Source of the DNA: Blastocatellia bacterium
Lineage (GTDB): Bacteria > Acidobacteriota > Blastocatellia > Chloracidobacteriales > JADJPF01
Assembly: GCA_016713405.1 (NCBI GenBank)
Contig: JADJPF010000001.1
Coordinates: forward strand, 686,417-750,416
DNA: 64,000 nt
Reading direction: 5' to 3'
Shown here piece by piece: positions 33,601-42,258 of this stretch. How positions within the stretch are numbered: the first letter of the stretch is position 1; every line of letters begins with the position of its first letter. Under the pieces are notes generated by a model. The model did not search any database, was not told the origin of the DNA, and saw only the letters and a program-made list of their open reading frames with translations. A program made the translations under genes and the position numbers.

Positions 33601-36464
33601 TCTTCTTGAGTACGGCCAGCCATTGGAGAGCCGATAATAATATCTTCTTGTCCACTGTAGCGAAAAAGTAATATCTCAAAAATACTTAATAGCACTGTGT
33701 ATAAAGTAGTTTTTCTAGTATTTGCAATAATTTTAAGTTTTTGGGTTAATTGAGCTTCAATCTTACTTGCATAAGATGAACCATTATGAGTTTGGATAAG
33801 TGGTCTAGGTCGATCGGTAGGTAGATTTAATACAGCTAGATCGCCCTGTAAGGTTTTTTGCCAATATTGCCATAACTCATTACCTCTTGGACTATCCAAC
33901 AAATTGTTTTGCCACCGTACATAATCACTATATTGTGCAACAGGTTCTAGCAATGTTGAATTTGCAGAGTTTGAGTAAAGAAAACCTAACTCATCAGCAA
34001 ATATATTAAGTGACCAAAAATCAATTGTGATATGGTGGAAATTAAGTAAAAGTATGTGTTTTCTTTCATTAAGACTAAATAAATAAGCCTTCATTAGTGG
34101 CCCTTGTTCCAAATTAAATGGGGTAAGGGCTTTTATTGCTATTTGTTGGTTAAGATACTCTTCTGACCAGGTTTTAGCATCGATATTATCAAAACTTACT
34201 TTATGTAAAGATACTTGCCTAATAGGTTTTTCTGATTCTAATTTATAAGCTGTTCTTAAAGAATCATGTCGGTCAACAAGTGCTTGAAGTGATTTATTTA
34301 ACAAGGTTACATCTAGATTAGAATTTATTGCTACAGCAAAGTAAACATTATGTGCTGTAGTTTCTGGAGCAAGTTCTTGCAAAAACCAAAGAGCTTTTTG
34401 ATTATGAGAAAGTTCTAGTAGCTGGTTTTCTGATTTTGTTGCTTTATAGAAACTTGGTTGGGTAGTTTTTGTATTTAGGTTTGGGTAGGCTAATATTTTT
34501 CTAAGCAAATCTATAGCTAAATTGTTAATATTGTTACCTTGAAGCAATTTTACTATAGGAATATTAATAGTTAGATTATGTTCTAACCGGTTTTTTAGCT
34601 CTAAAGCAACTAGCGAGTCAATACCCATATCAGTAATGGATTTTTCAACGTCTATGCGTGTTGGCGCAAGACCTACCACTTTTGCTACTTGTTCACGCAA
34701 AAAATTTACTAATATTTCTACCTGCTCATTTGAATTACTAGCTAATATCTGTTGTTTTAGATTAATAGTATTTACTTGTTGTGTAGAACTATCATTTCTA
34801 CTAAAGGTAATTTCAGAGAAAAAAGGAAGGTGTTCTGTTTCAGGATAGGCTTCTCTCCATTGTAGCCAATTTATAGGCATAATACTAATTTGGGGCAAAT
34901 CAAATGAAAGTAATTGTTTAAGTATAGTCATTGCTTGAGTTGGATTGATGCTATTCATTCCACGCAAAGTTAATCTAGCACCTCGGCCAGGTCTAGCAGC
35001 AAGACCAACTTCTGACCAATGCCCCCAATTAATACTTAATGCAGGCAGGTTTTCTGATTGTCGATAATGTGAAAGTGAATCTAGAAATGAATTAGCCGCA
35101 GCATAGTTAGCTTGTCCAGCAGAACCTAAAAGGGAAGAAACCGAAGAAAATAGAACAAAAAAGTCTAAATTATTATTTTTTAGCAAACAATGTAGTAACC
35201 AACTGCCCCAAATTTTTGGTAGAGCAACGGCTTTTAGCTCATCTACTTGCATACTTGATAAAGTTTTATCTTTTAATATACCTGCTGCGTGTATGACTCC
35301 CTTTATGGGCGGCCATTCTTCTGCTTGGTAGTCTTCAAAAAAAGTTTTAAGAGCAACTTCATCAGAAATATCTAAGCTAACAATGTCAACTTTAGCACCT
35401 TCTGCTTCCATTTCTTTTATAGCAGCAATTTGTTTCTTTAATTGATTAGATCCTTGAATATTTTTCCATTCTTTACGCTCTGGTAATTTAGTACGACCTA
35501 ATAAGATCAGGCGAGATGCACCTTGAGAAACCATCCAACGAGCAACTACTAACCCAATATCACCTAAACCCCCAGTAATTAAGTAAGTTGAATCTTTTCT
35601 TAACAACAATGATTGTTTACTAGTTACTTGCTTACGTACAAGTCTTGCTACGTAGCGTTTATTTGAATATAAGGCAATCTGAGTCTCTTTATTAGGTTGA
35701 TAGATTTCCTCTAAAAACATATCTAGGGAATTTTTTGTGTCTATAGGGTCTAAATCTACTAATCCTCCCCAGTAAGCTGGAAATTCCTGTGCAATAGTTT
35801 TACCTAATCCCCATATGGGCGATTGAGAAATATTAATTGGGTAGTTTTTTAGAATTGGTTGTGTACCAGAAGTAACTAACCATAAACGAGGTGATAAAAG
35901 CCACTTTTCTTTGGCTATTGCTTGAATTAAGTATAAGACAACTTCACAATTAATTTGTTGAATCTGTTGAAGATCTGAAGTATTTAGTGGTAATGAGCTT
36001 AGATCAAGACACCACAAATAAATGATAGCTTGTATTGTAGTTGATGAATTATTTGAAGAACTTAAAATATAATTAATTGTTTCGCTATCAGTTGGAGACA
36101 ATTCCCATTCATTGGAACTTTTTTGACAAGATTTTTGTGCTTTTGAAATTAAAATTACTTCTTGGTCTTGAGACTTTAATAACTCTGATAGATTGTCACC
36201 TAAACCAGCTTTATCAACAAAAATTAACCACTTTCCTTTAATGTTTTCTATATTATTTTCTAATATTTTAGGAACATTTTTCCATTCTATTTCATATGCT
36301 GAATTAGCTAATGATAATTCGCTAAGATCTTCTTTTTGCAAAGCTTGTAGGGATAAACCAGATATTTGTGCAACCAAAGAACCATCATCATTGTATAAAT
36401 CAATATTACCTTTTATGGACAGTGACTCTAAAGATAGATCACTATCTAAGTAAGATGCGCCCAT
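30678..36464 (-). CDS. PKS-NRPS fragment: DH end, KR, ACP (M1); C-A-PCP (M2); start of M3 C domain
   Basis: A 1928-residue frame; its ATG is internal to the DH domain. KR: YLITGGLGDIGLVVARW near 35.58 kb, with FVLFSSVSSLLGSAGQANYA giving the catalytic Ser/Tyr/Asn. ACP: GIDSLVALE near 34.62 kb. C domain: HHITIDFWS (33.1-34.4 kb), a form common directly after PKS modules. A domain M2: YTSGSTGNPKG, FDTSAEEIY, LDLPTAFW, IIGGEKAL and NTYGPTEATIA, giving code DTEDIGTIAK. This is not one I can assign; the two acidic residues would suit a basic or polar side chain. PCP: FFELGGHSLLATQ. The last domain is a C domain whose HHxxxDG motif reads HHIISAA. Confidence 0.92.
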   Translation of the reverse strand: MGASYLDSDLSLESLSIKGNIDLYNDDGSLVAQISGLSLQALQKEDLSELSLANSAYEIEWKNVPKILENNIENIKGKWLIFVDKAGLGDNLSELLKSQDQEVILISKAQKSCQKSSNEWELSPTDSETINYILSSSNNSSTTIQAIIYLWCLDLSSLPLNTSDLQQIQQINCEVVLYLIQAIAKEKWLLSPRLWLVTSGTQPILKNYPINISQSPIWGLGKTIAQEFPAYWGGLVDLDPIDTKNSLDMFLEEIYQPNKETQIALYSNKRYVARLVRKQVTSKQSLLLRKDSTYLITGGLGDIGLVVARWMVSQGASRLILLGRTKLPERKEWKNIQGSNQLKKQIAAIKEMEAEGAKVDIVSLDISDEVALKTFFEDYQAEEWPPIKGVIHAAGILKDKTLSSMQVDELKAVALPKIWGSWLLHCLLKNNNLDFFVLFSSVSSLLGSAGQANYAAANSFLDSLSHYRQSENLPALSINWGHWSEVGLAARPGRGARLTLRGMNSINPTQAMTILKQLLSFDLPQISIMPINWLQWREAYPETEHLPFFSEITFSRNDSSTQQVNTINLKQQILASNSNEQVEILVNFLREQVAKVVGLAPTRIDVEKSITDMGIDSLVALELKNRLEHNLTINIPIVKLLQGNNINNLAIDLLRKILAYPNLNTKTTQPSFYKATKSENQLLELSHNQKALWFLQELAPETTAHNVYFAVAINSNLDVTLLNKSLQALVDRHDSLRTAYKLESEKPIRQVSLHKVSFDNIDAKTWSEEYLNQQIAIKALTPFNLEQGPLMKAYLFSLNERKHILLLNFHHITIDFWSLNIFADELGFLYSNSANSTLLEPVAQYSDYVRWQNNLLDSPRGNELWQYWQKTLQGDLAVLNLPTDRPRPLIQTHNGSSYASKIEAQLTQKLKIIANTRKTTLYTVLLSIFEILLFRYSGQEDIIIGSPMAGRTQEEFTGTIGYFINPVPLRANFSNNPIYQDFLLQTREVVLSALENQDFPTALIADRLHLNWNAGRPPLFQTMFILQQPHRLVETAPFVLGEAGAHMKIGELLVESYPLEQRATPFDILLMAVEHNGELLTSWQYNSDLFDKSTIIKMAKHFSVLLESIILNPLEHISFLSLLTEVEKQEILLKYSGAEKQASTGCLHTLFEQQVLKTPQAIAIIFENKPLTYNELNLRANQLAHYLIKLEVSPETLVGISIERSFEMIISLLAVLKAGGAYLPLDPNYPKDRVSFMVQDAQIKIILTKQNLTSILPKQVKLICLDSDLTLISKESEENPNLSILPTNLAYVIYTSGSTGNPKGILIEHFSVVNYITQAIKQFELTSSDQVLQFASINFDTSAEEIYPTLVSGATLVLRNDEMIVSVANFLEKCLQWNISVLDLPTAFWHEMVLAIKEENLLLPSTLRLVIIGGEKALAERLVDWQQYCKIRLLNTYGPTEATIAVSCCELNLTQSYKAQNLPIGYAIEGTKIYILDKYLQPLPTGVVGELFIGGNSLSRGYLANPELTAEKFIQNPLEPGSRLYRTGDLARFLTDGNIEYIGRNDNQVKIRGYRVELGEIESAILKYPTVRETVVVTKQDKTLRLIAYVVTATEKKPLASELQNFLKEILPDYMIPTAFIYLDSLPLTPNHKIDYRALPTIDFYNLELEGDYLAPRTVTEELVAGIWIELLNIKQVSINKSFFELGGHSLLATQLISRLRSNFAVELPLRSLFEAPTIANLAARIDEANQTKQNIKIPSISPVPRNVNLPLSFSQERLWFLEQLELETPHYNIPLALKIQGNLNIKALEISLNALIKRHEALRTSINVINGIPHQLILENNVLTINEVDLTSLSIKEQEEKQAELLLNESRYCFNLSVLPLLRITPVQLNHQEYVLLTVMHHIISAAWSVRILIKEMLVLYKNYSQSIEQILEILPKLPIQYADYAY

Positions 36465-39400
36465 AATTTTCTTCCAATTTCTCCTAGAAGCTTTATTTCT
36501 TTAACTGAAATAGGTACAAAAGCTTTTGTATTATTATTGATTTCTTGGTCAATAATTGTAGCTCCAAGACTTTGGAAACAAGCATCTAGCAGTGATGGAT
36601 GGAAAATATATGAAGTGCTATCTAAATTAGAAGGTAGGTCTATTTCAACAAAAGCTTGGGATTTTCCCTTCCAAATTTGATTTATTGCTTGAAATGAAAG
36701 ACCGTAGTCTAGCCCATAGTTTTGTAATTTTTCATAATATTCTTTACCACTTATGTTAAGTTGGCACTGTTCTAAAATTTCTTCTTTCTTGATTTGGGCT
36801 AAACTTTTCTTTGTTGTTAAGTTCTTAGAGCTTACCTTACAACTTAAGTGCAAAATCCACTCTTCTTTTTCATCGTTTTCTTTAGTATTACAGCTAAAAA
36901 TCTGAAAAGTTTTTTCACCATTTGCATTAGAAGAGCAAATGGTTTCTAGCAAAATATTTGCTTCTAAAGACAAAAGTAAAGTTTTATGTAAAGTAATTTC
37001 AGTAAGCTTAAAGTCGCTAGCTATTTGAGAAGCGGCTTTTAAGCACATTTCTATGTAAGCTGCCGCAGGTAAAACAACTTCTCCTTCAATACAATGGTCA
37101 GATAAATAAGATATATTATTTAGTGTATTTTCCCAGAAAGGTTGAGAGGATTTTAATCTTTGGCCTAATAATGGGTGATAACTAGATGTTTGTTGAAAAA
37201 ATTGTCTTTCTAAATATTTTGTTTTTTTAGTTTCTAACCAACATCTTTCATTTTGCCAAGGGTATAGAGGTAATTTTACTAGTTTTCCAGTAGGGTAAAG
37301 TTTCTTCCAATCAATTGGATAACCAATAGTATAAAACTTTGCTAAAGTTGATAACATTGTAATGGACTCATTTTCTTCACGTCGCATAGAAGAAAAGAGA
37401 TAAACTTCTTTTGACAAATGTTGGAAATTCTGTTGGATACTACTTAGTAAAATTGCATGAGGACTTATTTCTATAAATATATTATAATTATCTTGTGCTA
37501 GACAATTAATTGCATCAGAAAAAAGTACAGGTTCTCGAAGATTACGTCCCCAATATTCAGCATTAAATTTAGTAGTGTAAGAAAGTTTGCCAGTGACAGA
37601 GGAATATATAGGTATTGTAGCGGGACGTGGGCGGATAGTTTTTAACTCTTCTACTAGGTGTGTGCGTAAAGGATCCATTTGTGGAGTATGAGAAGCAACA
37701 TCTACTTTGATAAAACGACAGTAAATATCTTGGTTTTGTAAGCTTTCAATTAGCTCTTTTAAGGCATCAGTATCCCCACCAATAACAGTAGATTTAATAC
37801 TGTTACTAGAACTAATGTAAAGTTTACCTTTGTAACTTTCTATAGCTTTAGTTGCTTGCGTATGTGAAAGCTCTACAGAAGCCATTGACCCTTTACCACT
37901 TGCTTGCTTCAATAATTTACTACGCAAACAAATTACTTTTACAGCATCAGCAAAACTTAAAGCTCCTGCAACATATGCTGCTGCAACTTCACCCATGCTA
38001 TGACCAACAATTGCGCTAGGAGTAATACCCCAGGAATGCCATAATCCAGCTAATGCTATTTGGATAGAAAAAATAGTTGGTTGAATAATTTCTATATCTT
38101 CAAGTTTGGCTTGTGGTTCATTTAATTGTGTTAATAATGACCAAGCAAAATATTTGCTAATTTCTTTATCACATCGCTCAATTAGCGAACGAAAAACAGC
38201 TTCTTGTTTTAAGAGTTGTTTTCCCATTCCTATCCATTGTGAACCTTGTCCAGAAAAAACAAACACAAGTTTATATTTTAGATTTAGATTTTCAACACCA
38301 CTAAAAACAAAATCAGAATTTTCACCTTTAAGGAAAATTTCTAGCTCTGCTCTTATTGCTTCTATGGAAGTGCCAACTACAACAACACGATGACTACGAT
38401 GGCTACGTCTTACAGCACTACTATAACAAATATCATATATACTATCGCTTGTATGCGTAAGCATATTTTTGTATTGTCTAGCTAAATCTTTAACTGCTTT
38501 TGGGTTATGGGCAGATATTGTTAATATTTGTGTTTGGTTACTAGTAAAGCTTTCATTTCTAGGCAATATAGGTGACTCTTGCAAAACAACATGGCAATTT
38601 GTTCCTCCAAAACCAAATGAGCTAATTCCAGCAATAGCAAGGTTTTCTTCTTTAGGCCAATCAATCAACTCTGTTTGTACTTTTAATAAAAGGTCATGAA
38701 AAGGAATATGAGGGTTTGGAGTTTCAAAATTAAGGCTAGGGGGGATTTTTTTGTGTTTAAGTGAAAGAGATGTTTTGATAAGCCCTGCTATACCAGCCGC
38801 TGATTCTAAATGTCCAATATTGGTTTTAACCGAACCAATTAAACATAGTTGGTTTGGTGGACGATTGTTTGCTAACACACTACCAAGGGCTTTTGCTTCT
38901 ATTTGATCACCAAGAAATGTGCCTGTTCCATGAGTTTCAATGTATTGAACTTGTCCAGGTAATATATTTGCGGACTGGTAAGCTTGTTTTAGTACCAATT
39001 CTTGTGCTTGTCGATTTGGAGCCATTAAGCCATTACTACGACCATCTTGATTAATGCTAGCTCCAAGAATAACTGCATATATTAAATCATTATCTAAAAT
39101 AGCTTTAGAGAGAGGCTTAAGAATTATTACTCCAACTCCTTCACCACGAACAAAACCATTTGCTTTTGAGTCAAAAGCTTTGCATTGTCCATCAGGTGAC
39201 ATCACGCCAGCTTTAGAAAAATTTATGGTGATATCTGGAGATAAAATTAAATTAACACCCCCAGCAATTGCTAAAGGGGTTTTACCTTCCCAAATATTTT
39301 GGCAAGCCAAACTTACTGCAACTAGCGAAGAGGAACAAGCTGTATCAATTGAAATACTTGGGCCATGAAGATCTAAGAAATAAGAAATTCTATTAGCCGC

Positions 39401-40189
39401 AATACTCATAGCATTGCCTGTAGCAGCATAAACATTTATAAGAGTAGGATCACTTAGTTGTGTTCTAGCATAGTCATTACTGGAAATACCAATAAAAACC
39501 CCTGTTTGTGAACCTGTTAATGATTCTAAATCTTGTCCAGCATCTTCTAACGCTTCAATAGCAACTTCTAATAAAAGCCTTTGCTGGGGATCCATATTAG
39601 CTGCTTCACGTAAGGAAATACTAAAGTAGCTATAATCAAATAAATCTATATCTTCAAGAAATCCACCCCAACGAGTATTCATTTTTCCAGGAGAGTTTGG
39701 ATCTGGATCATAAAATTTATCAATTTTCCATCTATTGGAAGGAATTTCCTTGATTGCATTTATACCATTTTGTAAAAGCTCCCAATAATCCTTTATATTT
39801 TTAGCTCCAGGAAAGCGGCATCCCATTCCAACAATTGCAATAGGCTCATAGTTATTTTTTTTATTACTTAGAACTTCAAATTCTTTTACCTTTTCATTTG
39901 CAAGATTATAAGAGAGGTTTTCTATAGTAGGGTAATCCCAAAGCAAGGTGGGAGAAAGTTTACGCTTAAGCCATTGTTCTAATTCACCAGATAGACTTAG
40001 TGCCTCACGTGAGCCTAAACCATAGTTTAGAAATGGCTCACGTATATTAATTTCTTTTTGAGATGTTTTTAAGAGTATTGATAATCGTTCTATAAGCCAC
40101 TGCTGAATTTCTTGAGAAGTTATAAAATGAGAATCTTTATCAACAAAAGAATCTGTTAATAAAGGGGCATTTTTATCATTATTTTGCAT
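36446..40189 (-). CDS. Type I PKS: ACP-KS-AT-DH (M1)
   Basis: Start chosen at ATG 40189 (MQNNDKNAPL) with AAAGGT upstream; the longer frame uses a TTG. The N-terminal ACP (GLGSREALSLSGELEQ) is the type that accepts acyl groups from a partner FAAL. KS has the catalytic DTACSSSL near 39.34 kb, THGTGT and NIGHLESAAG. AT has FSGQGSQW and GHSMGEVAAAY, with a VASH motif and DIEIIQP, which resemble methylmalonyl- more than malonyl-specific ATs. DH has SDHCIEGEVVLPAAAY (catalytic His) and HPSLLDACFQ (Asp). No ER domain, so the product is an alpha,beta-unsaturated thioester. It ends at KLWAHLT, where a frameshift near 36450 separates it from the rest of DH and KR. Confidence 0.93.
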   Translation of the reverse strand: MQNNDKNAPLLTDSFVDKDSHFITSQEIQQWLIERLSILLKTSQKEINIREPFLNYGLGSREALSLSGELEQWLKRKLSPTLLWDYPTIENLSYNLANEKVKEFEVLSNKKNNYEPIAIVGMGCRFPGAKNIKDYWELLQNGINAIKEIPSNRWKIDKFYDPDPNSPGKMNTRWGGFLEDIDLFDYSYFSISLREAANMDPQQRLLLEVAIEALEDAGQDLESLTGSQTGVFIGISSNDYARTQLSDPTLINVYAATGNAMSIAANRISYFLDLHGPSISIDTACSSSLVAVSLACQNIWEGKTPLAIAGGVNLILSPDITINFSKAGVMSPDGQCKAFDSKANGFVRGEGVGVIILKPLSKAILDNDLIYAVILGASINQDGRSNGLMAPNRQAQELVLKQAYQSANILPGQVQYIETHGTGTFLGDQIEAKALGSVLANNRPPNQLCLIGSVKTNIGHLESAAGIAGLIKTSLSLKHKKIPPSLNFETPNPHIPFHDLLLKVQTELIDWPKEENLAIAGISSFGFGGTNCHVVLQESPILPRNESFTSNQTQILTISAHNPKAVKDLARQYKNMLTHTSDSIYDICYSSAVRRSHRSHRVVVVGTSIEAIRAELEIFLKGENSDFVFSGVENLNLKYKLVFVFSGQGSQWIGMGKQLLKQEAVFRSLIERCDKEISKYFAWSLLTQLNEPQAKLEDIEIIQPTIFSIQIALAGLWHSWGITPSAIVGHSMGEVAAAYVAGALSFADAVKVICLRSKLLKQASGKGSMASVELSHTQATKAIESYKGKLYISSSNSIKSTVIGGDTDALKELIESLQNQDIYCRFIKVDVASHTPQMDPLRTHLVEELKTIRPRPATIPIYSSVTGKLSYTTKFNAEYWGRNLREPVLFSDAINCLAQDNYNIFIEISPHAILLSSIQQNFQHLSKEVYLFSSMRREENESITMLSTLAKFYTIGYPIDWKKLYPTGKLVKLPLYPWQNERCWLETKKTKYLERQFFQQTSSYHPLLGQRLKSSQPFWENTLNNISYLSDHCIEGEVVLPAAAYIEMCLKAASQIASDFKLTEITLHKTLLLSLEANILLETICSSNANGEKTFQIFSCNTKENDEKEEWILHLSCKVSSKNLTTKKSLAQIKKEEILEQCQLNISGKEYYEKLQNYGLDYGLSFQAINQIWKGKSQAFVEIDLPSNLDSTSYIFHPSLLDACFQSLGATIIDQEINNNTKAFVPISVKEIKLLGEIGRKLWAHLT

Positions 40190-40302
40190 GTTTTTACCTT
40201 TCAAGAATGCTAATTATCAAAATCAAGAAAATTAGCAATACAAATGCTTATAAATGCTTATTGATTGCATTCTAGAAATACTATTAATAATACTTAGCAT
40301 TG

Positions 40303-40332
40303 ATTATAAAATAGAATATTTACGTAATTTAA
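40303..40332 (-). promoter_or_regulatory. Possible sigma-70 promoter for the PKS gene
   Basis: On the minus strand a perfect TATAAT (40308-40303) lies 18 nt after TTAAAT (40332-40327), about 115 bp before ATG 40189. The -35 match is poor and the region is very AT-rich, so this is tentative. Confidence 0.25.
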
Positions 40333-40339
40333 TTACTGG

Positions 40340-40355
40340 GTTATTAGCTAATAAC
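40340..40355. promoter_or_regulatory. 16-bp perfect palindrome upstream of PKS gene
   Basis: GTTATTAGCTAATAAC is its own reverse complement. It sits in the 230-bp gap between FAAL and PKS, just upstream of the tentative promoter, next to a second, odd-centred palindrome (GTAATTTAATTAC, 40324-40336). The lack of GC stem and T run argues against a terminator; a dimeric regulator site is possible. Confidence 0.4.
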
Positions 40356-40437
40356 TAAAATTTTATCTAAGAACTTTATTATAAATTTTATAAACTATGG
40401 ATAATTTTTATTTATTTTGATCTTTAAAACAGGATTT

Positions 40438-42240
40438 TTAGAAATATTCGCTCCACAATATTTCTAGTTTATTGTTTAAAAAACCTTCTCGACAAGCATG
40501 ACGCTGAATTTTACCACTAGAAGTTTTTAGAATAGATCCAGCTTTAAGTAATAATATTGCATAAACAGGCAGATCATGGTTTTCTGAGATTAGTTTCTGA
40601 ATTTTACTAATTACATCATGTCCTGAAAAGGGTTGAGGGGATTTTGGGTCTCCAATAGGATCAGCAGCTTCTTCACGTAGTAATAAAATTTCTTTAAGTG
40701 TTTCTGATTTTTGGCTATCACGTTCAAAGCGACGTTCAATTTCTGCCATTACTATAAGTTTTTCTTCACCATTATGCTCAATAGCTATAGCAGCACAAAA
40801 CCCAGGACGAATGGAAGGGTGGCTATTTTCAACTGTCCATTCAATATCTTGTGGATAATGGTTTTGGCCGCCAACAATAATTAAATCTTTAAGACGACCT
40901 GTAATGAAAAGTTCTCCATTTTTTGTAAAACCTAAATCACCTGTACGAAGAAAAGGCCCCATATTTGTGTCAGAAGTAAAAGCCTGGAAGGTTTGTATAT
41001 TTTGCTCAGCTTTATTCCAATAACCTTGAGCAACACTGTCACCTTTTACCCAAATTTCACCAATCTGTAAGTCTTGAAGTTGTAGTTTTGTATCTGGGTT
41101 AACAATAATTACTTGTTGTTGAGAAGTGCATTGACCAGAACTAACTAAATATTGGTGATTTTTATCTTGGCTATCAACTTCTACTACGTAACCTTGCCTT
41201 AGTTTTACTCTATCAACACAACAAATATGATTAATATATCCACCTGTAACAAATAATGTTGCTTCTGCTAGTCCATAACATGGAAAAAAAACCTCACGGC
41301 GAAACCCGCAACTCTTAAAAGTTTGATAAAAGGCTTCTAATATTTCTAATCTGACAGGTTCAGCACCATTAAAGGCTACTTCCCAACAGGTTAAGTCAAG
41401 TTGGGATATTTGCTCTATGGATAATTTTCTACAGCAATAATCATAAGCAAAATTAGGCCCACCACTTACAGATGCACGATAATTTGAAATAGCTTTTAGC
41501 CAGCGAAAAGGCTGTTGTACAAAATCTAATGGAGAAATAAATATAAATGGGTATCCTGTATAAATAGGCTGAATAATATTACCTATTAGACCCATATCAT
41601 GATAAAAGGGAAGCCATCCAACCCCTATAGACTTTTTTGTTTGCCTAAAAGCTGTTTGGATTAAGGCTTCATTATTGAGTAAATTACCATGACTAACCAT
41701 TACACCTTTAGGTGTTGATGTTGAGCCAGAGGTATACTGCAAAAAAGAGAGGGTATTAATATCAATATTGGGCAATTGCCATTCTTCAGCCATTTTAGGG
41801 TTTATTTGGTTGGTAGATAACCAAAGTATTTCTGAAAGAACTTCATTTTCAGAAAGAGCAGGTTTAATAGCCTTAGCAATTTGTGAGGTAGTAAGAGCTA
41901 TTGCAGGTTGAGCATCTTGAATAATTGATAGTAATTTTGGCAGATTCCGGCTCATTCGTGCTGGATGCGGTGGATAACATGGAACTGCTATAACGCCAGC
42001 ATATAAACAGCCAAAAAAAGCAGCGATAAAGTCCAAACCAGGTTGGTATAACAATAATGCTCGTTCACCTTCTAGATGAAATTTCTGTAATTCTGCGGCA
42101 ATAGCGCGAGCAACACTATCAAGCTTGCCATAAGTAAAATAGTCTTGTTCTAGATCGTTTTCTCCTAAAAATGTATAAATTTTTTTCTCTGGATTTTCTT
42201 GTGTTCGCATCCTTAAAAGGTCAACTAAAGTTGAATACAT
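40438..42240 (-). CDS. Fatty acyl-AMP ligase (FAAL), loading enzyme
   Basis: About 600 residues of the acyl-AMP ligase family. It has the AMP-binding loop YTSGSTSTPKG followed by VMVSHGNLL, the GWLPFYHDMGLIG segment typical of FAALs, and the C-terminal FLRTGDLGF and GRLKDLIIVGGQNHYPQDIE motifs. It ends at GKIQRHACREGF with no ACP attached. FAALs form acyl-adenylates and hand the acyl group to an ACP; here the acceptor is presumably the N-terminal ACP of the next gene. I choose ATG 42240 (MYSTLVDLLRMRT); an in-frame GTG at 42258 would add six residues. The stop is 233 bp before the PKS gene. Confidence 0.92.
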   Translation of the reverse strand: MYSTLVDLLRMRTQENPEKKIYTFLGENDLEQDYFTYGKLDSVARAIAAELQKFHLEGERALLLYQPGLDFIAAFFGCLYAGVIAVPCYPPHPARMSRNLPKLLSIIQDAQPAIALTTSQIAKAIKPALSENEVLSEILWLSTNQINPKMAEEWQLPNIDINTLSFLQYTSGSTSTPKGVMVSHGNLLNNEALIQTAFRQTKKSIGVGWLPFYHDMGLIGNIIQPIYTGYPFIFISPLDFVQQPFRWLKAISNYRASVSGGPNFAYDYCCRKLSIEQISQLDLTCWEVAFNGAEPVRLEILEAFYQTFKSCGFRREVFFPCYGLAEATLFVTGGYINHICCVDRVKLRQGYVVEVDSQDKNHQYLVSSGQCTSQQQVIIVNPDTKLQLQDLQIGEIWVKGDSVAQGYWNKAEQNIQTFQAFTSDTNMGPFLRTGDLGFTKNGELFITGRLKDLIIVGGQNHYPQDIEWTVENSHPSIRPGFCAAIAIEHNGEEKLIVMAEIERRFERDSQKSETLKEILLLREEAADPIGDPKSPQPFSGHDVISKIQKLISENHDLPVYAILLLKAGSILKTSSGKIQRHACREGFLNNKLEILWSEYF

Positions 42241-42258
42241 ATATTTGATTAAGACCAC

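Larger units (their letters stand above)
23367..40189 (-). other. Reconstructed PKS-NRPS gene, modules M1-M4 (frameshift-split)
   Basis: Fragments 36446-40189, 30678-36464, 30225-30665, 28894-30162, 28655-28915, 26916-28403, 26212-26952, 25685-26248 and 23367-25595 are collinear pieces of one protein. Repaired order: ACP-KS-AT-DH-KR-ACP (M1), C-A-PCP (M2), C-A-PCP (M3, Gly), C-A-PCP-E (M4, Gly code). The true start is ATG 40189 with AAAGGT 7-8 nt upstream. The end is a genuine one: an acidic tail (LIEEEEDEDESTN) follows the E domain and its TAA overlaps the next gene. Acidic C-terminal tails after E domains often act as docking elements. Confidence 0.8.

Noticed and set aside
38106..39368. 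Plus-strand ORFs of about 66-104 aa across the KS and AT region
   Set aside because: Antisense to catalytic KS and AT motifs; no own coding features.
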